This document shows, one piece after another, positions 15,813-25,160 of a DNA stretch of 64,000 nucleotides. Below the pieces are notes generated by a model. That model was not told the DNA's origin, did no database searches, and saw only the letters and a program-made list of their open reading frames with translations. Source of the stretch: Leucobacter sp. Psy1 (GTDB taxonomy: Bacteria; Actinomycetota; Actinomycetes; Actinomycetales; Microbacteriaceae); contig NZ_CP083692.1 of the NCBI RefSeq assembly GCF_020096995.1, positions 62,001-126,000 of the forward strand, read 5' to 3'. The translations under genes and the position numbers were made by a program. How positions within the stretch are numbered: position 1 is the stretch's first letter; each line of letters starts with the position of its first letter.

Positions 15813-16795
15813 TGCTCCCCGATCGGCTCAGTGACTTCGTCACGCTCTCCGTCAGCGTGTTCATCGAATCGCTGCCGTTCGTCTTCCTGGGCATCCTGCT
15901 GTCGATCGTGGTGCAGGTGTGGCTGCCGCCCACGCTCATCGAGCGGGTTTTGCCGCGGCGGCCAGCGCTTCGGAGGGCGGCGCTCTCCCTGCTCGGGGTG
16001 CTGCTGCCGGTGTGCGAGTGCGGCAACGTCCCGCTCGCCCGGGGATTGATCCTCCGAGGATTCACGCCCGCCGAGGCGCTGACCTTCCTGCTCGCCGCGC
16101 CGATCCTGAATCCCGTCACCATCATCACGACCTACCAGGCCTTCGGCTGGGATCACGGCATTCTCGTCGCCCGCATCCTCGGCGGCTTCGTGATCGCGAA
16201 CCTCGTGGGGTGGGTGTTCAGCCGGCACCCCAGGCAGCACGAGATTCTGACGCCCCAGTTCGAGGCGAGCTGCCGCCACGCCGCGGCGGGTGGGGACCAT
16301 GACCACGAGCACGATCACGACGCCCACCTCGGCGAGGATGGCGAGGCGCGTGCGAACGCCGGCTCCCTCGCGGGCCTCTCCCGCCGCACGCGGACACGCT
16401 TGCGCCGGAGCGCGCTGAGCTTCGCGGAGGAGTCGAGTGCCATGCTCCCGGCGCTCGCCGTCGGATCGGGCGTTGCGGGTGCGATCCAGGTCGGTGTGCC
16501 ACGTGAAACACTCCTCCTGCTCGGCAGCCACCCGCTGCTCTCAGTGCTCGCGCTCGTCGCCCTGGCGTTCATCATCTCCATCTGCTCGAACGTCGACGCG
16601 TTCTTCATCATGTCGTTCGGGTCGACGTTCATGCCCGGCGGCATCGTGGCGTTCCTCGTCTTCGGGGCGATGATGGATATCAAGATGCTCGCACTGCTGC
16701 GGACCACGTTCACGACGCGGACCCTGCTGCAGCTTCTCGCGATCATCGGGCTCTGCAGTATCGCGATCGGATGGGGGGTCAACCTTGTCGCGTGA
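15812..16795 (+). CDS. UPF0718/ArsP-type permease
   Basis: A 327-residue membrane permease with about eight to ten segments. The signature VCECGNVPLARGLILRGF followed by LLAAPILNPVTI is that of the UPF0718 (ArsP_1) family, and a second half repeat contains FIISICSNVDAFFIMSF. The central cytoplasmic loop is rich in histidine and acidic residues (HDHEHDHDAH), suggesting metal binding. Together with the next gene it matches the permease/TIGR03943 pair found in many Gram-positives, thought to move a metal-linked compound. The Fur/Zur-like operator upstream agrees with this, but the substrate is unproven. Confidence 0.85.
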   Translation: MLPDRLSDFVTLSVSVFIESLPFVFLGILLSIVVQVWLPPTLIERVLPRRPALRRAALSLLGVLLPVCECGNVPLARGLILRGFTPAEALTFLLAAPILNPVTIITTYQAFGWDHGILVARILGGFVIANLVGWVFSRHPRQHEILTPQFEASCRHAAAGGDHDHEHDHDAHLGEDGEARANAGSLAGLSRRTRTRLRRSALSFAEESSAMLPALAVGSGVAGAIQVGVPRETLLLLGSHPLLSVLALVALAFIISICSNVDAFFIMSFGSTFMPGGIVAFLVFGAMMDIKMLALLRTTFTTRTLLQLLAIIGLCSIAIGWGVNLVA

Positions 16796-17579
16796 CCGCA
16801 TCATGACGCACTGGCGAGGACTGGCGATCAGCGCCATCGGGATCGCCGCCACCCTCTCCCTCGCCCTGAGCGGGCGGCTCGACTGGTACATCCATCCCAG
16901 GTACACCGTCTTCACCGTCACGATGTCGGTGCTCGGCGCGCTCGTCGGGATGCTGGCGGTCGGGATCCTCGCCGCCGGCGCGGTGCGCCACCGTCGAGCG
17001 CGTGCCGAGATACCCGCGGCCCCCACCGACCCGCCCCACCCCGAGCGTGCCGACCGTCCGCGGACGATCGCGGTCGTCTCAGCGGGCGCTCTCGTGGCGG
17101 CGCTCGCCACGGCACTGCTCATCATCCCGCCCGCGACGCTCAGCGCCGCGACCGCTGGTCAGCGCGAGATGAACGCGTCGATCAGCCCCGGTGGAGAAGC
17201 ACCGGTCGCGATCGACGACGTCGACGACCTGTCGCAGCTCGACGTCAAGCAGTGGTCCCTGCTCCTCCGGCAGCAGGGCGGGGAAGCGGCGCTCGGGCGC
17301 ACGGCTGACCTCACCGGCTTCGTGATGCCGGCCGACGGCGCACCGGACGACGTCTTCTACGTCGCCCGATTCTCGGTGACCTGCTGCACCATCGACGCCC
17401 AGCCGGTGGGGGTGCCCGTCTACGCTCCCGGGTGGCAGGACGACTTCGTCGCCGACGACTGGGTGCGGGTGACCGGGGTGTTCGCGACGAATCCGGACCC
17501 CGACGGAGCGCACCCGATGGTGCTCGTACCCGCCGAGGCGACCGCGGTCGACATGCCGGAGGATCCCTATGTCCACTGA
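16785..17579 (+). CDS. TIGR03943-family permease partner
   Basis: A 264-residue protein with three to four N-terminal membrane segments and a C-terminal extracytoplasmic domain containing the family motif VTCCTIDAQPVGVPV, whose paired cysteines may bind metal or form a disulphide. It overlaps the permease by 11 bases. The TTG at 16785 is preferred because ATGGGGGGT precedes it; an ATG at 16803 is also possible. Known only as the partner of UPF0718 permeases (B. subtilis YcgQ/YcgR-like); the exact role is not established. Confidence 0.8.
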   Translation: MSRDRIMTHWRGLAISAIGIAATLSLALSGRLDWYIHPRYTVFTVTMSVLGALVGMLAVGILAAGAVRHRRARAEIPAAPTDPPHPERADRPRTIAVVSAGALVAALATALLIIPPATLSAATAGQREMNASISPGGEAPVAIDDVDDLSQLDVKQWSLLLRQQGGEAALGRTADLTGFVMPADGAPDDVFYVARFSVTCCTIDAQPVGVPVYAPGWQDDFVADDWVRVTGVFATNPDPDGAHPMVLVPAEATAVDMPEDPYVH

Positions 17580-18807
17580 GTCGACACCCCGGCGCCGCCA
17601 CTCGCGGCTCGTCTGGGCAGTGATCGGCGGTCTCGCGGTCATCGCCGCGGGACTCGGATTCGCCACGCAGACGCAGGGCCCGCGACTGGAGGGGATCGAC
17701 GTCAATACGGCGGCGGTGACGGAGCGCGCAGGGCAGACGGTAACGATCCAGGCGAATCAGCCGCTGAGCTCCGATGGTGACGCGTCGCCACAGGTGACGG
17801 TCGCTCCGGAGGTGCCGGTCGAAACGGCGGTCGACGGGAACACGGTCACCGTCACCTTCGCCGAACCCCTCGACTACGCGACGGAGTACGCGCTGACGGC
17901 GACGGTTGAGGGACTGCACACCGGGAGACAGGGCGAACTGCGCACTGCATTCACGACGCTCGACCCCGAAGTTGCGACACTCGTCCGAGGAGGGGGCTCT
18001 GACCAGGTCTTCTCCCAGCGACTCCGCGATGGTGAATCGCACCGGGGACTCGCCGTCGCGGACCGGATCCAGGAGTATGCGCTGCTCGACGACCAGACGG
18101 TGCTCGTCACGCTCGACGACGAGGATCGCCCCGCCGTGGAGACGATACCCCGCGACGGCGGTGAGCCGATTCCGATGATCGACTCGGGGATCGCCACCGT
18201 CCGCGACCTGCGGGTCGAGCCGCGCACGCGCCTCGTCGGCTTCATCGTCGATGATCTCGACCGGTCCGAGACCTTCAAGGTGCTGTCGTACACGGATTCA
18301 CTACTGCTCTACGACATGAACAATCCCGGCACGCTCCTCGCCACCGTGGTCGACGAGCAGAATCGCCCGCTCGAGATCGCGGACTGGCGATTCGTGCCGG
18401 GAACGACGGCCGTGGTCGCCAGGACGCTCGACGGTGAACTGGTCGAGTACGACCCGGCGATGGGAACCGCAGCGACGCCGGCGACCGAGGAGGACTGGGA
18501 CGCGGCGGTCGAGGCCGCGGCCGGTGAGACGCTCGACATCGAGGCGACGGAAGACGCGGTGATCGTGCGGGATGAGGCGGGGGAGCGAGAGCTCTTCCGA
18601 CCCGCAGCCGAGACGAGCCGAGTGGGTGCGGTGTGCACCGCTCCCAACGGGGAGTACGTCGCCGTCGAGGTCTTCTCGGGTGACGGCGAGCCGGACGGGT
18701 ACCCGGTTCCCGGCTTCACCGGGGCATCCGTCTCCTACGTGCGGGTCGCCGATGGCGCCGTCGTTCGCAGTGCGAACGGGTTGCAGCCCGACTGGTGCCG
18801 CGAGTAG
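17569..18807 (+). CDS. Membrane-anchored protein with SbsA-type Ig-like domain
   Basis: A 412-residue protein with a single N-terminal membrane anchor (about residues 14-33) and a long extracytoplasmic part. Residues about 45-125 resemble the bacterial Ig-like SbsA domain (beta-rich, VTVAPEVPVETAVDGNTVTVTF). The rest resembles a beta-propeller-like domain, with repeated short strands and two cysteines near the C-terminus. It overlaps the TIGR03943 gene by 11 bases and so belongs to the same operon. A structural or sensor role at the membrane surface is inferred. Confidence 0.6.
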   Translation: MSTESTPRRRHSRLVWAVIGGLAVIAAGLGFATQTQGPRLEGIDVNTAAVTERAGQTVTIQANQPLSSDGDASPQVTVAPEVPVETAVDGNTVTVTFAEPLDYATEYALTATVEGLHTGRQGELRTAFTTLDPEVATLVRGGGSDQVFSQRLRDGESHRGLAVADRIQEYALLDDQTVLVTLDDEDRPAVETIPRDGGEPIPMIDSGIATVRDLRVEPRTRLVGFIVDDLDRSETFKVLSYTDSLLLYDMNNPGTLLATVVDEQNRPLEIADWRFVPGTTAVVARTLDGELVEYDPAMGTAATPATEEDWDAAVEAAAGETLDIEATEDAVIVRDEAGERELFRPAAETSRVGAVCTAPNGEYVAVEVFSGDGEPDGYPVPGFTGASVSYVRVADGAVVRSANGLQPDWCRE

Positions 18808-18823
18808 CCGGGACCAGACGCAG

Positions 18824-18858
18824 CAGGGGGCCGGATCGCCATGCGACCCGGCCCCCTG
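18824..18858. terminator. Bidirectional terminator
   Basis: Perfect 11-base arms (18824-18834 CAGGGGGCCGG and 18848-18858) around a 13-base loop. It lies between the convergent SbsA-like gene and the betaine-binding protein gene, serving both. Confidence 0.8.
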
Positions 18859-18871
18859 ACAGTGCAGCGGA

Positions 18872-19765
18872 TCAGCTGGTGAGGCCGTCCACGTACTCCT
18901 GGTTCTGCTCGATCCACTCGCGAACGATCGGCTCGTAGTCGTCCGATCCCTCGTTCTCGTTGAACATGAGGTTCTCGAGCGAGTAGAGGTGATCCGAGTC
19001 CATCTTGAAGTTGGTGAGCCACTCCGAGACCTCGGGGTGATCCTCGGCCAGCGTCGAGCTGCCGTACGAGTAGATGCTCTCGGCGTCGCCGAGGGTGCCC
19101 TCGGGATCCTCGAGATCCTTGATGTCGTAGGCATCGTAGGCCCAGTGCGGACGCCACAGGGTCACGGCGATGTTGTCACCGGAGTCCATGGCGCTCTTCA
19201 GCTCCGTCAGCATGGCCGGCGTCGAGGAGACGATGAAGTCCATGTCCTCGAGACCGTAGGTCGGGATGACCTCGTTCTCGGTGGCGGCGGTCAGACCTGC
19301 ACCCGCCTCGATGCCGACGAGACGGTTGCCGAACTCATCGGCGTTGTCGGCCAGCTCGGTGAGCGAGTCGATCGGCGCGTCGGAGTTCACCGCGACGGTG
19401 AGCTTCGCCTCGTCGTTCCAGGCGCCCAGCTCGACGATGTCATCGCCGTACCGCTCGACGTACTCCTCGTGGGTCAGCGGGAGCCAGACATCGAGCACGG
19501 CGTCGTAGGCGCCGTCGGCGAGGCCCTGGAAGACCGGTGCGGGGTCGGCGGTCTCGATCTCGACGTCGTAACCCTCATCCTCGAGAATGACCTTCCAGAG
19601 GTTCGTGACGGCGATCGCTTCGTCCCAGTTGAAGAGACCGAAGGTGACGGTGCCCTTCTCGTCGCCGCCTTCGTCGCCGCTGCCGCCGTCGCTGGCGCAG
19701 CCGGTGAGCGCAAGGGCGCCTGCGGCACCGAGCGCGAGGGCGCTGGTGAGGAACTTCTTCTTCAT
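18872..19765 (-). CDS. proX: Glycine betaine/proline betaine ABC transporter substrate-binding lipoprotein
   Basis: A 297-residue lipoprotein with a signal peptide ending in the lipobox LTGC (Cys 23). The mature part is an OpuAC-type domain, with the betaine-type patterns FGLFNWDEAIAVTNLWKVIL and VTLWRPHWAYDAYDIKDL. The aromatic residues in these blocks would form the quaternary-ammonium cage. It is the last gene of the operon after the permease, 67 bases downstream. The start follows AAGGACACACG. It delivers compatible solutes, such as glycine betaine or proline betaine; the exact specificity is not known. Confidence 0.85.
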   Translation of the reverse strand: MKKKFLTSALALGAAGALALTGCASDGGSGDEGGDEKGTVTFGLFNWDEAIAVTNLWKVILEDEGYDVEIETADPAPVFQGLADGAYDAVLDVWLPLTHEEYVERYGDDIVELGAWNDEAKLTVAVNSDAPIDSLTELADNADEFGNRLVGIEAGAGLTAATENEVIPTYGLEDMDFIVSSTPAMLTELKSAMDSGDNIAVTLWRPHWAYDAYDIKDLEDPEGTLGDAESIYSYGSSTLAEDHPEVSEWLTNFKMDSDHLYSLENLMFNENEGSDDYEPIVREWIEQNQEYVDGLTS

Positions 19766-19832
19766 CGTGTGTCCTTCTTTCTGTCGTACGTGGGCTGGTG
19801 CGGGTGAGGGGCCCCTCGAAGGGACCGCCGAA

Positions 19833-20813
19833 TCATCCGGGGATAGGGGCGCGCTGGGGTGAAGCGGCCTTCCGGTCCGCCTCCTCCTGTGCATCGGCGG
19901 CCGACGTATCGGCTCCCTGGGGAGCCTCGTCGGCGGGCTTGGCCGCGCGACCGCTGCTCTTCTTCTTGCGGTTCCGCTTCGATGTGCCGAACGCGCCGGT
20001 GATGCGGTCGAGGATCATCGCGAGGATCACCACCGAGAGGCCGGCTTCGGCCCCGAGCCCGACATCGATGCGGTTCAGCGACGCGACGACATCTCCGCCG
20101 AGGCCGCCGGCGCCGACCATGCCGGCGATGACGACCATCGAGAGGGAGAGCATGATGACCTGGTTCACACCTGCCATGATCGACGGCATGGCGAGCGGGA
20201 GCTGGATCTGGCGCAGGATCTTGCCCGGGGTGGACCCGAATGCGTACCCGGCCTCGACGACCTCCTTGTCGACGCCGCGGATGCCGAGCTCGGTGAGCCG
20301 GACGCCCGGAGCGAGGGCGAAGACGATGGTCGCGACGATACCGGGGACCACGCCGACGCTGAAGAGCATCAGGGCGGGGATGAGGTAGACGAACGCGGGC
20401 ATCGTCTGCAGGAAGTCGAGGAAGGGCCGGATGATCTTCGACGCCGTGTCGTTGCGCGCGGCGAGGATGCCGAGCGGGATTGCGATGACCAGGGCGATGA
20501 GCGATGCGATGATCACCAGCGCGAGCGTGTCCATCGCGTTGTCCCACTGATCGACCGAGACGATCACGCAGAGGCCGATGACGGTGCCGACCGCGAGCTT
20601 CCACCCCTTGGCGAAGTACGCGATGATCGCGAGCACGATGATCATGGCCCAGAACGGCGGGGTCGACGTGACGAAGTCGAGACCGTCGTAGAGGGTGCCC
20701 ATGATGTCGCGGAGCACGCGGAAGAAGGCGCTCAGTGTGGAAGTGAGCCAGTCGACGCCATCGCTGACGGCGTCACCGAGCGGCAGGCGGAAGTTGTCCA
20801 TGAAGTCGTCCAT
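19833..20813 (-). CDS. proW: Betaine ABC transporter permease (ProW/OpuAB-like)
   Basis: A 326-residue permease with an N-terminal pair of helices, a long core with about six membrane segments and the binding-protein-dependent permease loop (GIRGVDKEVVEAGYAFGSTPGKIL, giving the EAA-like contact with the ATPase). The C-terminal 45 residues are hydrophilic and Ala/Lys-rich. Its start overlaps the ATPase stop by one base (TGATG). Together with the ATPase and lipoprotein it forms a ProVWX/OpuA-type osmoprotectant importer. Confidence 0.88.
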   Translation of the reverse strand: MDDFMDNFRLPLGDAVSDGVDWLTSTLSAFFRVLRDIMGTLYDGLDFVTSTPPFWAMIIVLAIIAYFAKGWKLAVGTVIGLCVIVSVDQWDNAMDTLALVIIASLIALVIAIPLGILAARNDTASKIIRPFLDFLQTMPAFVYLIPALMLFSVGVVPGIVATIVFALAPGVRLTELGIRGVDKEVVEAGYAFGSTPGKILRQIQLPLAMPSIMAGVNQVIMLSLSMVVIAGMVGAGGLGGDVVASLNRIDVGLGAEAGLSVVILAMILDRITGAFGTSKRNRKKKSSGRAAKPADEAPQGADTSAADAQEEADRKAASPQRAPIPG

Positions 20814-22189
20814 CAGGCGCGGCCCCCTTCAATCGAGTCCGAGGCTTCCGGCAGGGTCACCGGTTCCTGATGCGCGACGTCGACAGCCCCATCATCGAGC
20901 GTTGCCGTGATCGTCGCGGCCGGCACCGTCGGCGTCGGCTCGATGATCGGGATCGCGGTGGTGGTCGGCGGAACCTGCGCCAGCGAGGCGAGCAGGGTGA
21001 CGCGCGGCACGACGCCGATGAGGCGGCCCTGCTCGTCGGTCACCGCGATCGGGAGCGAGCTCTCGACGGCGAACTCGAACAGCTCGGCGATCAACTGTTC
21101 CGCCGTGACCGTTGCCGGCGTGGGGCGCAGCGCTTCGTGGAGGTCGGTGCCCCCCTCGCGCACCAGGCGCATCATGTCCTTGTCTCGGACCACGCCCAGC
21201 AGCTTCCGCTTGGCGTCGGTCACGAAGAGGGCCGCGGTCTGCAGGTCGCGCATGGTCTTCAGCGCGGCGCGCGGACCCGCCGAGGCGAAGACGACGGCGC
21301 GTGGCGCCTCCATGACGTCACCTGCGGTGAGCACGCGAGCGCGGTCGACGTCTTGCACGAACTGCGCGACGTAGTCGTTCGCGGGGTCGGTGAGGATGTC
21401 GTTGGGGGTGCCTACCTGCACGATGCGTCCGTCGCGCATGACCGCGATCCGGTCGCCGAGGAACATCGCCTCGTTGAGGTCGTGGGTGATGAACACGATC
21501 GTCTTGCCGAGTTCCTGCTGCAGCTCGATGAGCTGCTCCTGCATCTCGCGCCGGATCAGCGGATCGAGTGCGGAGAACGCCTCGTCCATGAGCAGGATCT
21601 CGGTGTCAGCGGCGAATGCGCGGGCGATGCCGACGCGCTGCTGCATGCCGCCGGAAAGCTCCTCCGGATAGTGATCTTCCCACCCCTTGAGGCCGACGCG
21701 CTCGAGCCAGTGCTTGGCGCGCTCGGTGCGCTTGCCGGCCGCGACACCCTGGAGTTCGAGGCCGTAAGCCACGTTCTCGAGGACCGTGCGGTGGGGGAGC
21801 AGCGCGAAGTGCTGGAAGACCATCGACATGTGGTCACGACGGAGGCCGCGCAGCTCGGTGGGGCCCGAGCCGACGACCTCGGTGCCGAAGACCTTGATGG
21901 ACCCGTCGGTCGTGGGGTTCAACCCGTTGAGCATGCGGATCAGGGTCGACTTGCCCGAGCCGGAGAGGCCCATGACGACGAAGATCTCGCCCTTCTTCAC
22001 GTCGAACGAGGCATCGATCACCGCGGCGGTGCCGAGGGGCTGCACGTCGTCTCGCGTCGAACCCGTCCGCAGGCGCTTCACGGCCTCTTTCGGGCGGCGC
22101 CCGAAGACCTTGAAGACCTGGGAGACCTCGAAAGCGACTTCACGTTCAGTGCCCGCCGTCGATCGAGTGCTGGCTGGGGAACTATTCAC
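20813..22189 (-). CDS. proV: Betaine ABC transporter ATPase with CBS domains (ProV/OpuAA-like)
   Basis: A 458-residue ATPase. Walker A (GLSGSGKST), the signature LSGGMQQR and Walker B (ILLMDEAFSALD) are intact. Residues about 280-400 form two CBS repeats, which sense ionic strength in OpuA-type transporters. The last 55 residues are a variable Pro/Thr/Val-rich tail. The GTG at 22189 follows GGAGGCAAAAATA. It is the first gene of the operon and has a promoter about 95 bases upstream. Regulation by ionic strength through the CBS domains is known for the family, inferred here. Confidence 0.9.
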   Translation of the reverse strand: MNSSPASTRSTAGTEREVAFEVSQVFKVFGRRPKEAVKRLRTGSTRDDVQPLGTAAVIDASFDVKKGEIFVVMGLSGSGKSTLIRMLNGLNPTTDGSIKVFGTEVVGSGPTELRGLRRDHMSMVFQHFALLPHRTVLENVAYGLELQGVAAGKRTERAKHWLERVGLKGWEDHYPEELSGGMQQRVGIARAFAADTEILLMDEAFSALDPLIRREMQEQLIELQQELGKTIVFITHDLNEAMFLGDRIAVMRDGRIVQVGTPNDILTDPANDYVAQFVQDVDRARVLTAGDVMEAPRAVVFASAGPRAALKTMRDLQTAALFVTDAKRKLLGVVRDKDMMRLVREGGTDLHEALRPTPATVTAEQLIAELFEFAVESSLPIAVTDEQGRLIGVVPRVTLLASLAQVPPTTTAIPIIEPTPTVPAATITATLDDGAVDVAHQEPVTLPEASDSIEGGRA

Positions 22190-22281
22190 TATTTTTGCCT
22201 CCTAGCCGCCGAGCGCGGTGCTCGGTGGCGGGTCTATCGCGGGGCAGGCGCACGTGACGCCCGGATCTTCACCGCTGATTG

Positions 22282-22310
22282 ACGCTAACAAGTTGCCGAG
22301 CCCCCCTCAA
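22282..22310 (-). promoter_or_regulatory. Promoter of the betaine importer operon
   Basis: On the minus strand, TTGAGG (complement 22305-22310) and TAGCGT (complement 22282-22287) are separated by 17 bases. They lie about 95 bases upstream of the ATPase start. The -10 fits TANNNT. Confidence 0.6.
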
Positions 22311-22399
22311 CGCGAGCCGGGAGGTATTCCCGTGCGAAGTATCGTACTTTCCCTGTCCGATCGGGGGTAAGTGCCGATACACCATTGTTATCGCATGCA

Positions 22400-22429
22400 T
22401 TGTCACAAGCTCGCGAAGACCGGTACTGT
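22400..22429 (+). promoter_or_regulatory. Promoter of the amino acid importer operon
   Basis: TTGTCA (22400-22405) and TACTGT (22424-22429) with an 18-base spacer, about 35 bases before the binding protein start. Both divergent importers are therefore served by separate promoters. Confidence 0.55.
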
Positions 22430-22463
22430 TGCCCATGTTTCACTGACTCTGAGAGGACGATCA

Positions 22464-23351
22464 ATGAGGATTCGATATGCGGTTCCCGTACTCGCTGCGG
22501 CTGCTGCCCTCGTGCTGACCGGGTGCACGAATGATGATGGCGCAGGCACCGAGGAGACCACGGGCGGTGCGGAGATCACCGCGGACGACGCGGCGGTCGC
22601 GCTGCTGCCCGACGCGATCAGCGAGTCGGGCACGCTCCGCCTCGCCACGGACGCCGACTACCCGCCGAACGAGTTCAAGGACCAGAACGGCGATCCCGTC
22701 GGCTGGGGTGTCGAGCTGGCCGAGGCGGTCGCCGCGAAGCTCGGTCTGGAGCCGGAGTGGAGCATCCTGAGCTTCGACAGCATCCTGCCCCAGATCGAGG
22801 AGGACGGCGTCGACGTCGGCGCGTCATCCTTCACCGACACGGTCGAGCGGCAGAAGACCGTCGACTTCGTCAACTACTACAACGCGGGCACTCTGTGGGC
22901 GGCGCCCACCGGGGAGACCGTCGACCCCGAGAACGCCTGCGGCCTGAAGGTCGCGGTGCAGTCGGGCACCGTCCAGCACACGCACGAGTTGCCCCAGCGG
23001 AGCGAGAAGTGCGTGGAGGACGGGGAATCGGCGATCGAGATCCTGCCGTTCGACGGTCAGCCCGAGGCGACGAACGCCGTCGTGCTCGGTCAGGCCGACG
23101 CCTTCTCCGCCGACTCGCCCGTCACCATCGATGCCGTCAACAAGCTCGACGGCGAGATCGAGATCCAGGGCGAGCTCTTCGATGCGGCCCCCTACGGGTT
23201 CGCCATCAAAAAGGACAGTGAGCTGTCCGAGGCGGTGCAGGCCGCCGTCCAGTCGCTGATGGACGACGGCACGTACCTGGAGATCCTCGAGAACGCCGGT
23301 GCAGAGACCGGTGCCATCGACGAGGCGACGATCAACGCGGGCACCGAATAG
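22464..23351 (+). CDS. Polar amino acid ABC transporter substrate-binding lipoprotein
   Basis: A 295-residue lipoprotein: the signal peptide (MRIRYAVPVLAAAAALVLTGC) ends in an LTGC lipobox with Cys 21. The mature part is a family 3 extracellular solute-binding domain (LRLATDADYPPNEFKDQNGDP and the EDGVDVGASSFTDT region). The nearest known types bind polar or aromatic amino acids, cystine or opine-like compounds; the exact ligand is not clear. It is the first of three genes, SBP-permease-ATPase. The start is set by GAGAGGA before ATG 22464. Confidence 0.85.
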   Translation: MRIRYAVPVLAAAAALVLTGCTNDDGAGTEETTGGAEITADDAAVALLPDAISESGTLRLATDADYPPNEFKDQNGDPVGWGVELAEAVAAKLGLEPEWSILSFDSILPQIEEDGVDVGASSFTDTVERQKTVDFVNYYNAGTLWAAPTGETVDPENACGLKVAVQSGTVQHTHELPQRSEKCVEDGESAIEILPFDGQPEATNAVVLGQADAFSADSPVTIDAVNKLDGEIEIQGELFDAAPYGFAIKKDSELSEAVQAAVQSLMDDGTYLEILENAGAETGAIDEATINAGTE

Positions 23352-23363
23352 GCCATCACCTCG

Positions 23364-24368
23364 ATGTCTGACTCCCGAACTCCCGGCCACGAGGTGCCGG
23401 AGCCGATCAAGGCGATCAGGCTCCGGCACCCGTGGCGCAACGTGTTCGCGGTCGTCGTTCTGGCGATGGTCGCGCTGTTCCTGTACGACGCGGCGTTCAA
23501 CCGCCCCGTCTACGCGTGGGACGAAGTGGGCAAGTACCTCTTCGACGTCCGCGTGCTCTCGGCCATCGGCTACACCCTGCAGCTGACGGTCTACTCGATG
23601 ATCATCGCCATCGTGCTGGGAGTGATCCTCGCCGTGATGCGGTTGTCGCCGAACCCGGTGCTGCGGTCGGTGGCGTGGGCGTTCCTCTGGGTGTTCCGCG
23701 GAACGCCGGTCTACGTGCAGCTCACCTTCTGGGGCCTCGTCGGCGTTGTCTACAAGACGATCGACATCGGCATCCCGTTCCAGGAGCCGTGGTTCCAGTT
23801 CGACACGCAGGCGATGCTGAGCTACTTCACGCTCGCGGTCATTGGTCTCGCGCTGAACGAGTCGGCCTACATGGCCGAGATCGTGCGCGCCGGCCTGCTC
23901 GCCGTCGACAAGGGGCAGGAGGAGGCCGCAGTCGCTCTCGGCCTCGGCTGGTGGCACACCATGAGCCGTATCATCCTCCCGCAGGCGATGCGCGTCATCA
24001 TTCCGCCCACGGGCAACGAGGTCATCTCGATGCTGAAGACCACCTCGCTGGTGATTGCAGTGCCGTTCACCCTCGAGCTCTACACCCGCACCAGGGACAT
24101 CGCGGCAGTGACCTACAAGCCCGTGCCGATGCTCATCGTCGCCTCGATCTGGTACCTGCTCGTCACCTCACTGCTGATGATCGGCCAGTACTACCTCGAG
24201 CGCTACTTCGCGAAGGGCGTCGGCGCACGCCCGGACACCGTGAAGCCGCTGACACCGACGGAGGCCGTCGCGATCCAGCGCGCGAAGGAGACCGAGGCGG
24301 TCGCACCTGCGGATCGCAACGATGACCCCGATGCCCCGTGGCCCGACGGCGAGAGGAGCCGGTCGTGA
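23364..24368 (+). CDS. Amino acid ABC transporter permease
   Basis: A 334-residue HisM/GlnP-type permease with a hydrophilic start, about five to six membrane segments (core residues 85-290) and the ATPase-contact loop ([27 protein letters not shown]). A single permease gene indicates a homodimer. The C-terminal 45 residues are hydrophilic and rich in Ala, Glu and Asp. It lies 12 bases after the binding protein and overlaps the ATPase start by 4 bases. Confidence 0.88.
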   Translation: MSDSRTPGHEVPEPIKAIRLRHPWRNVFAVVVLAMVALFLYDAAFNRPVYAWDEVGKYLFDVRVLSAIGYTLQLTVYSMIIAIVLGVILAVMRLSPNPVLRSVAWAFLWVFRGTPVYVQLTFWGLVGVVYKTIDIGIPFQEPWFQFDTQAMLSYFTLAVIGLALNESAYMAEIVRAGLLAVDKGQEEAAVALGLGWWHTMSRIILPQAMRVIIPPTGNEVISMLKTTSLVIAVPFTLELYTRTRDIAAVTYKPVPMLIVASIWYLLVTSLLMIGQYYLERYFAKGVGARPDTVKPLTPTEAVAIQRAKETEAVAPADRNDDPDAPWPDGERSRS

Positions 24369-25138
24369 CGAACGACACCGTACCCATGGTGAAGGCCGAG
24401 GCGATCTCGAAGAGCTTCGGCTCGAACGAGGTGCTGAAATCCATCTCGCTGGAGGTCAACCGGGGCGAGGTGCTGTGCATGGTCGGCCCATCGGGGTCGG
24501 GCAAGTCCACCTTCCTCCGCTGCATCAACCACCTCGAAACGATCAATGCCGGCCGCCTCTGGGTGGACGGGAGCCTCGTCGGCTACCGGCAGCGCGGCGA
24601 CAAGATCTACGAGATGAACCCGCGAGAGGCCGCGAAGCAGCGACGGGACATCGGTATGGTGTTCCAGCGCTTCAACCTGTTCCCGCACATGACGGCGCTC
24701 GAGAACGTGATGGCCGCCCCGACGCTGCTGCGGAAGGGGAACCGCGCACAGCTCAAGCAGCGGGCCGAAGAGCTGCTCGACCGCGTCGGCCTCGCCGACC
24801 GGGGGGACTACTACCCTGCGCACCTCTCCGGCGGACAGCAGCAGCGCGTCGCCATCGCCCGCGCGCTCGCGATGGAACCCAAGCTGATGCTCTTCGATGA
24901 GCCCACCTCAGCGCTGGACCCCGAGCTCGTCGGCGAAGTGCTCGACGTCATGCAGGGACTCGCCGAGTCTGGCATGACGATGGTCGTCGTCACTCACGAG
25001 ATGGGGTTCGCCAGAGAAGTCGCCGACAGCCTCGTCTTCATGGACGGCGGAGTCGTCATCGAATCGGGCGACCCGCGTGAGGTGCTGCTCAACCCGCAGC
25101 GGGAACGTACGAAAGCGTTCCTCTCGAAGGTGCTGTAG
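24365..25138 (+). CDS. Amino acid ABC transporter ATPase (HisP/GlnQ-like)
   Basis: A 257-residue ATPase with Walker [10 protein letters not shown], signature LSGGQQQR, Walker [13 protein letters not shown] and the switch histidine in [10 protein letters not shown]. The pattern is the PAAT family (polar amino acid uptake). The GTG at 24365 overlaps the permease stop (GTGA) and follows GAGAGGAGCC. It completes the three-gene amino acid importer. An upstream in-frame ATG at 24338 is not favoured. Confidence 0.92.
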   Translation: MTNDTVPMVKAEAISKSFGSNEVLKSISLEVNRGEVLCMVGPSGSGKSTFLRCINHLETINAGRLWVDGSLVGYRQRGDKIYEMNPREAAKQRRDIGMVFQRFNLFPHMTALENVMAAPTLLRKGNRAQLKQRAEELLDRVGLADRGDYYPAHLSGGQQQRVAIARALAMEPKLMLFDEPTSALDPELVGEVLDVMQGLAESGMTMVVVTHEMGFAREVADSLVFMDGGVVIESGDPREVLLNPQRERTKAFLSKVL

Positions 25139-25160
25139 CGGATCGGCGAGGGTGCCTGAC

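Noticed and set aside
14687..16531. A very long open frame of 614 residues on the minus strand
   Set aside because: It runs antisense through the DMT transporter and permease genes. Its composition (Arg, Glu, His-rich with no domains) is that of a shadow frame in high-GC DNA.
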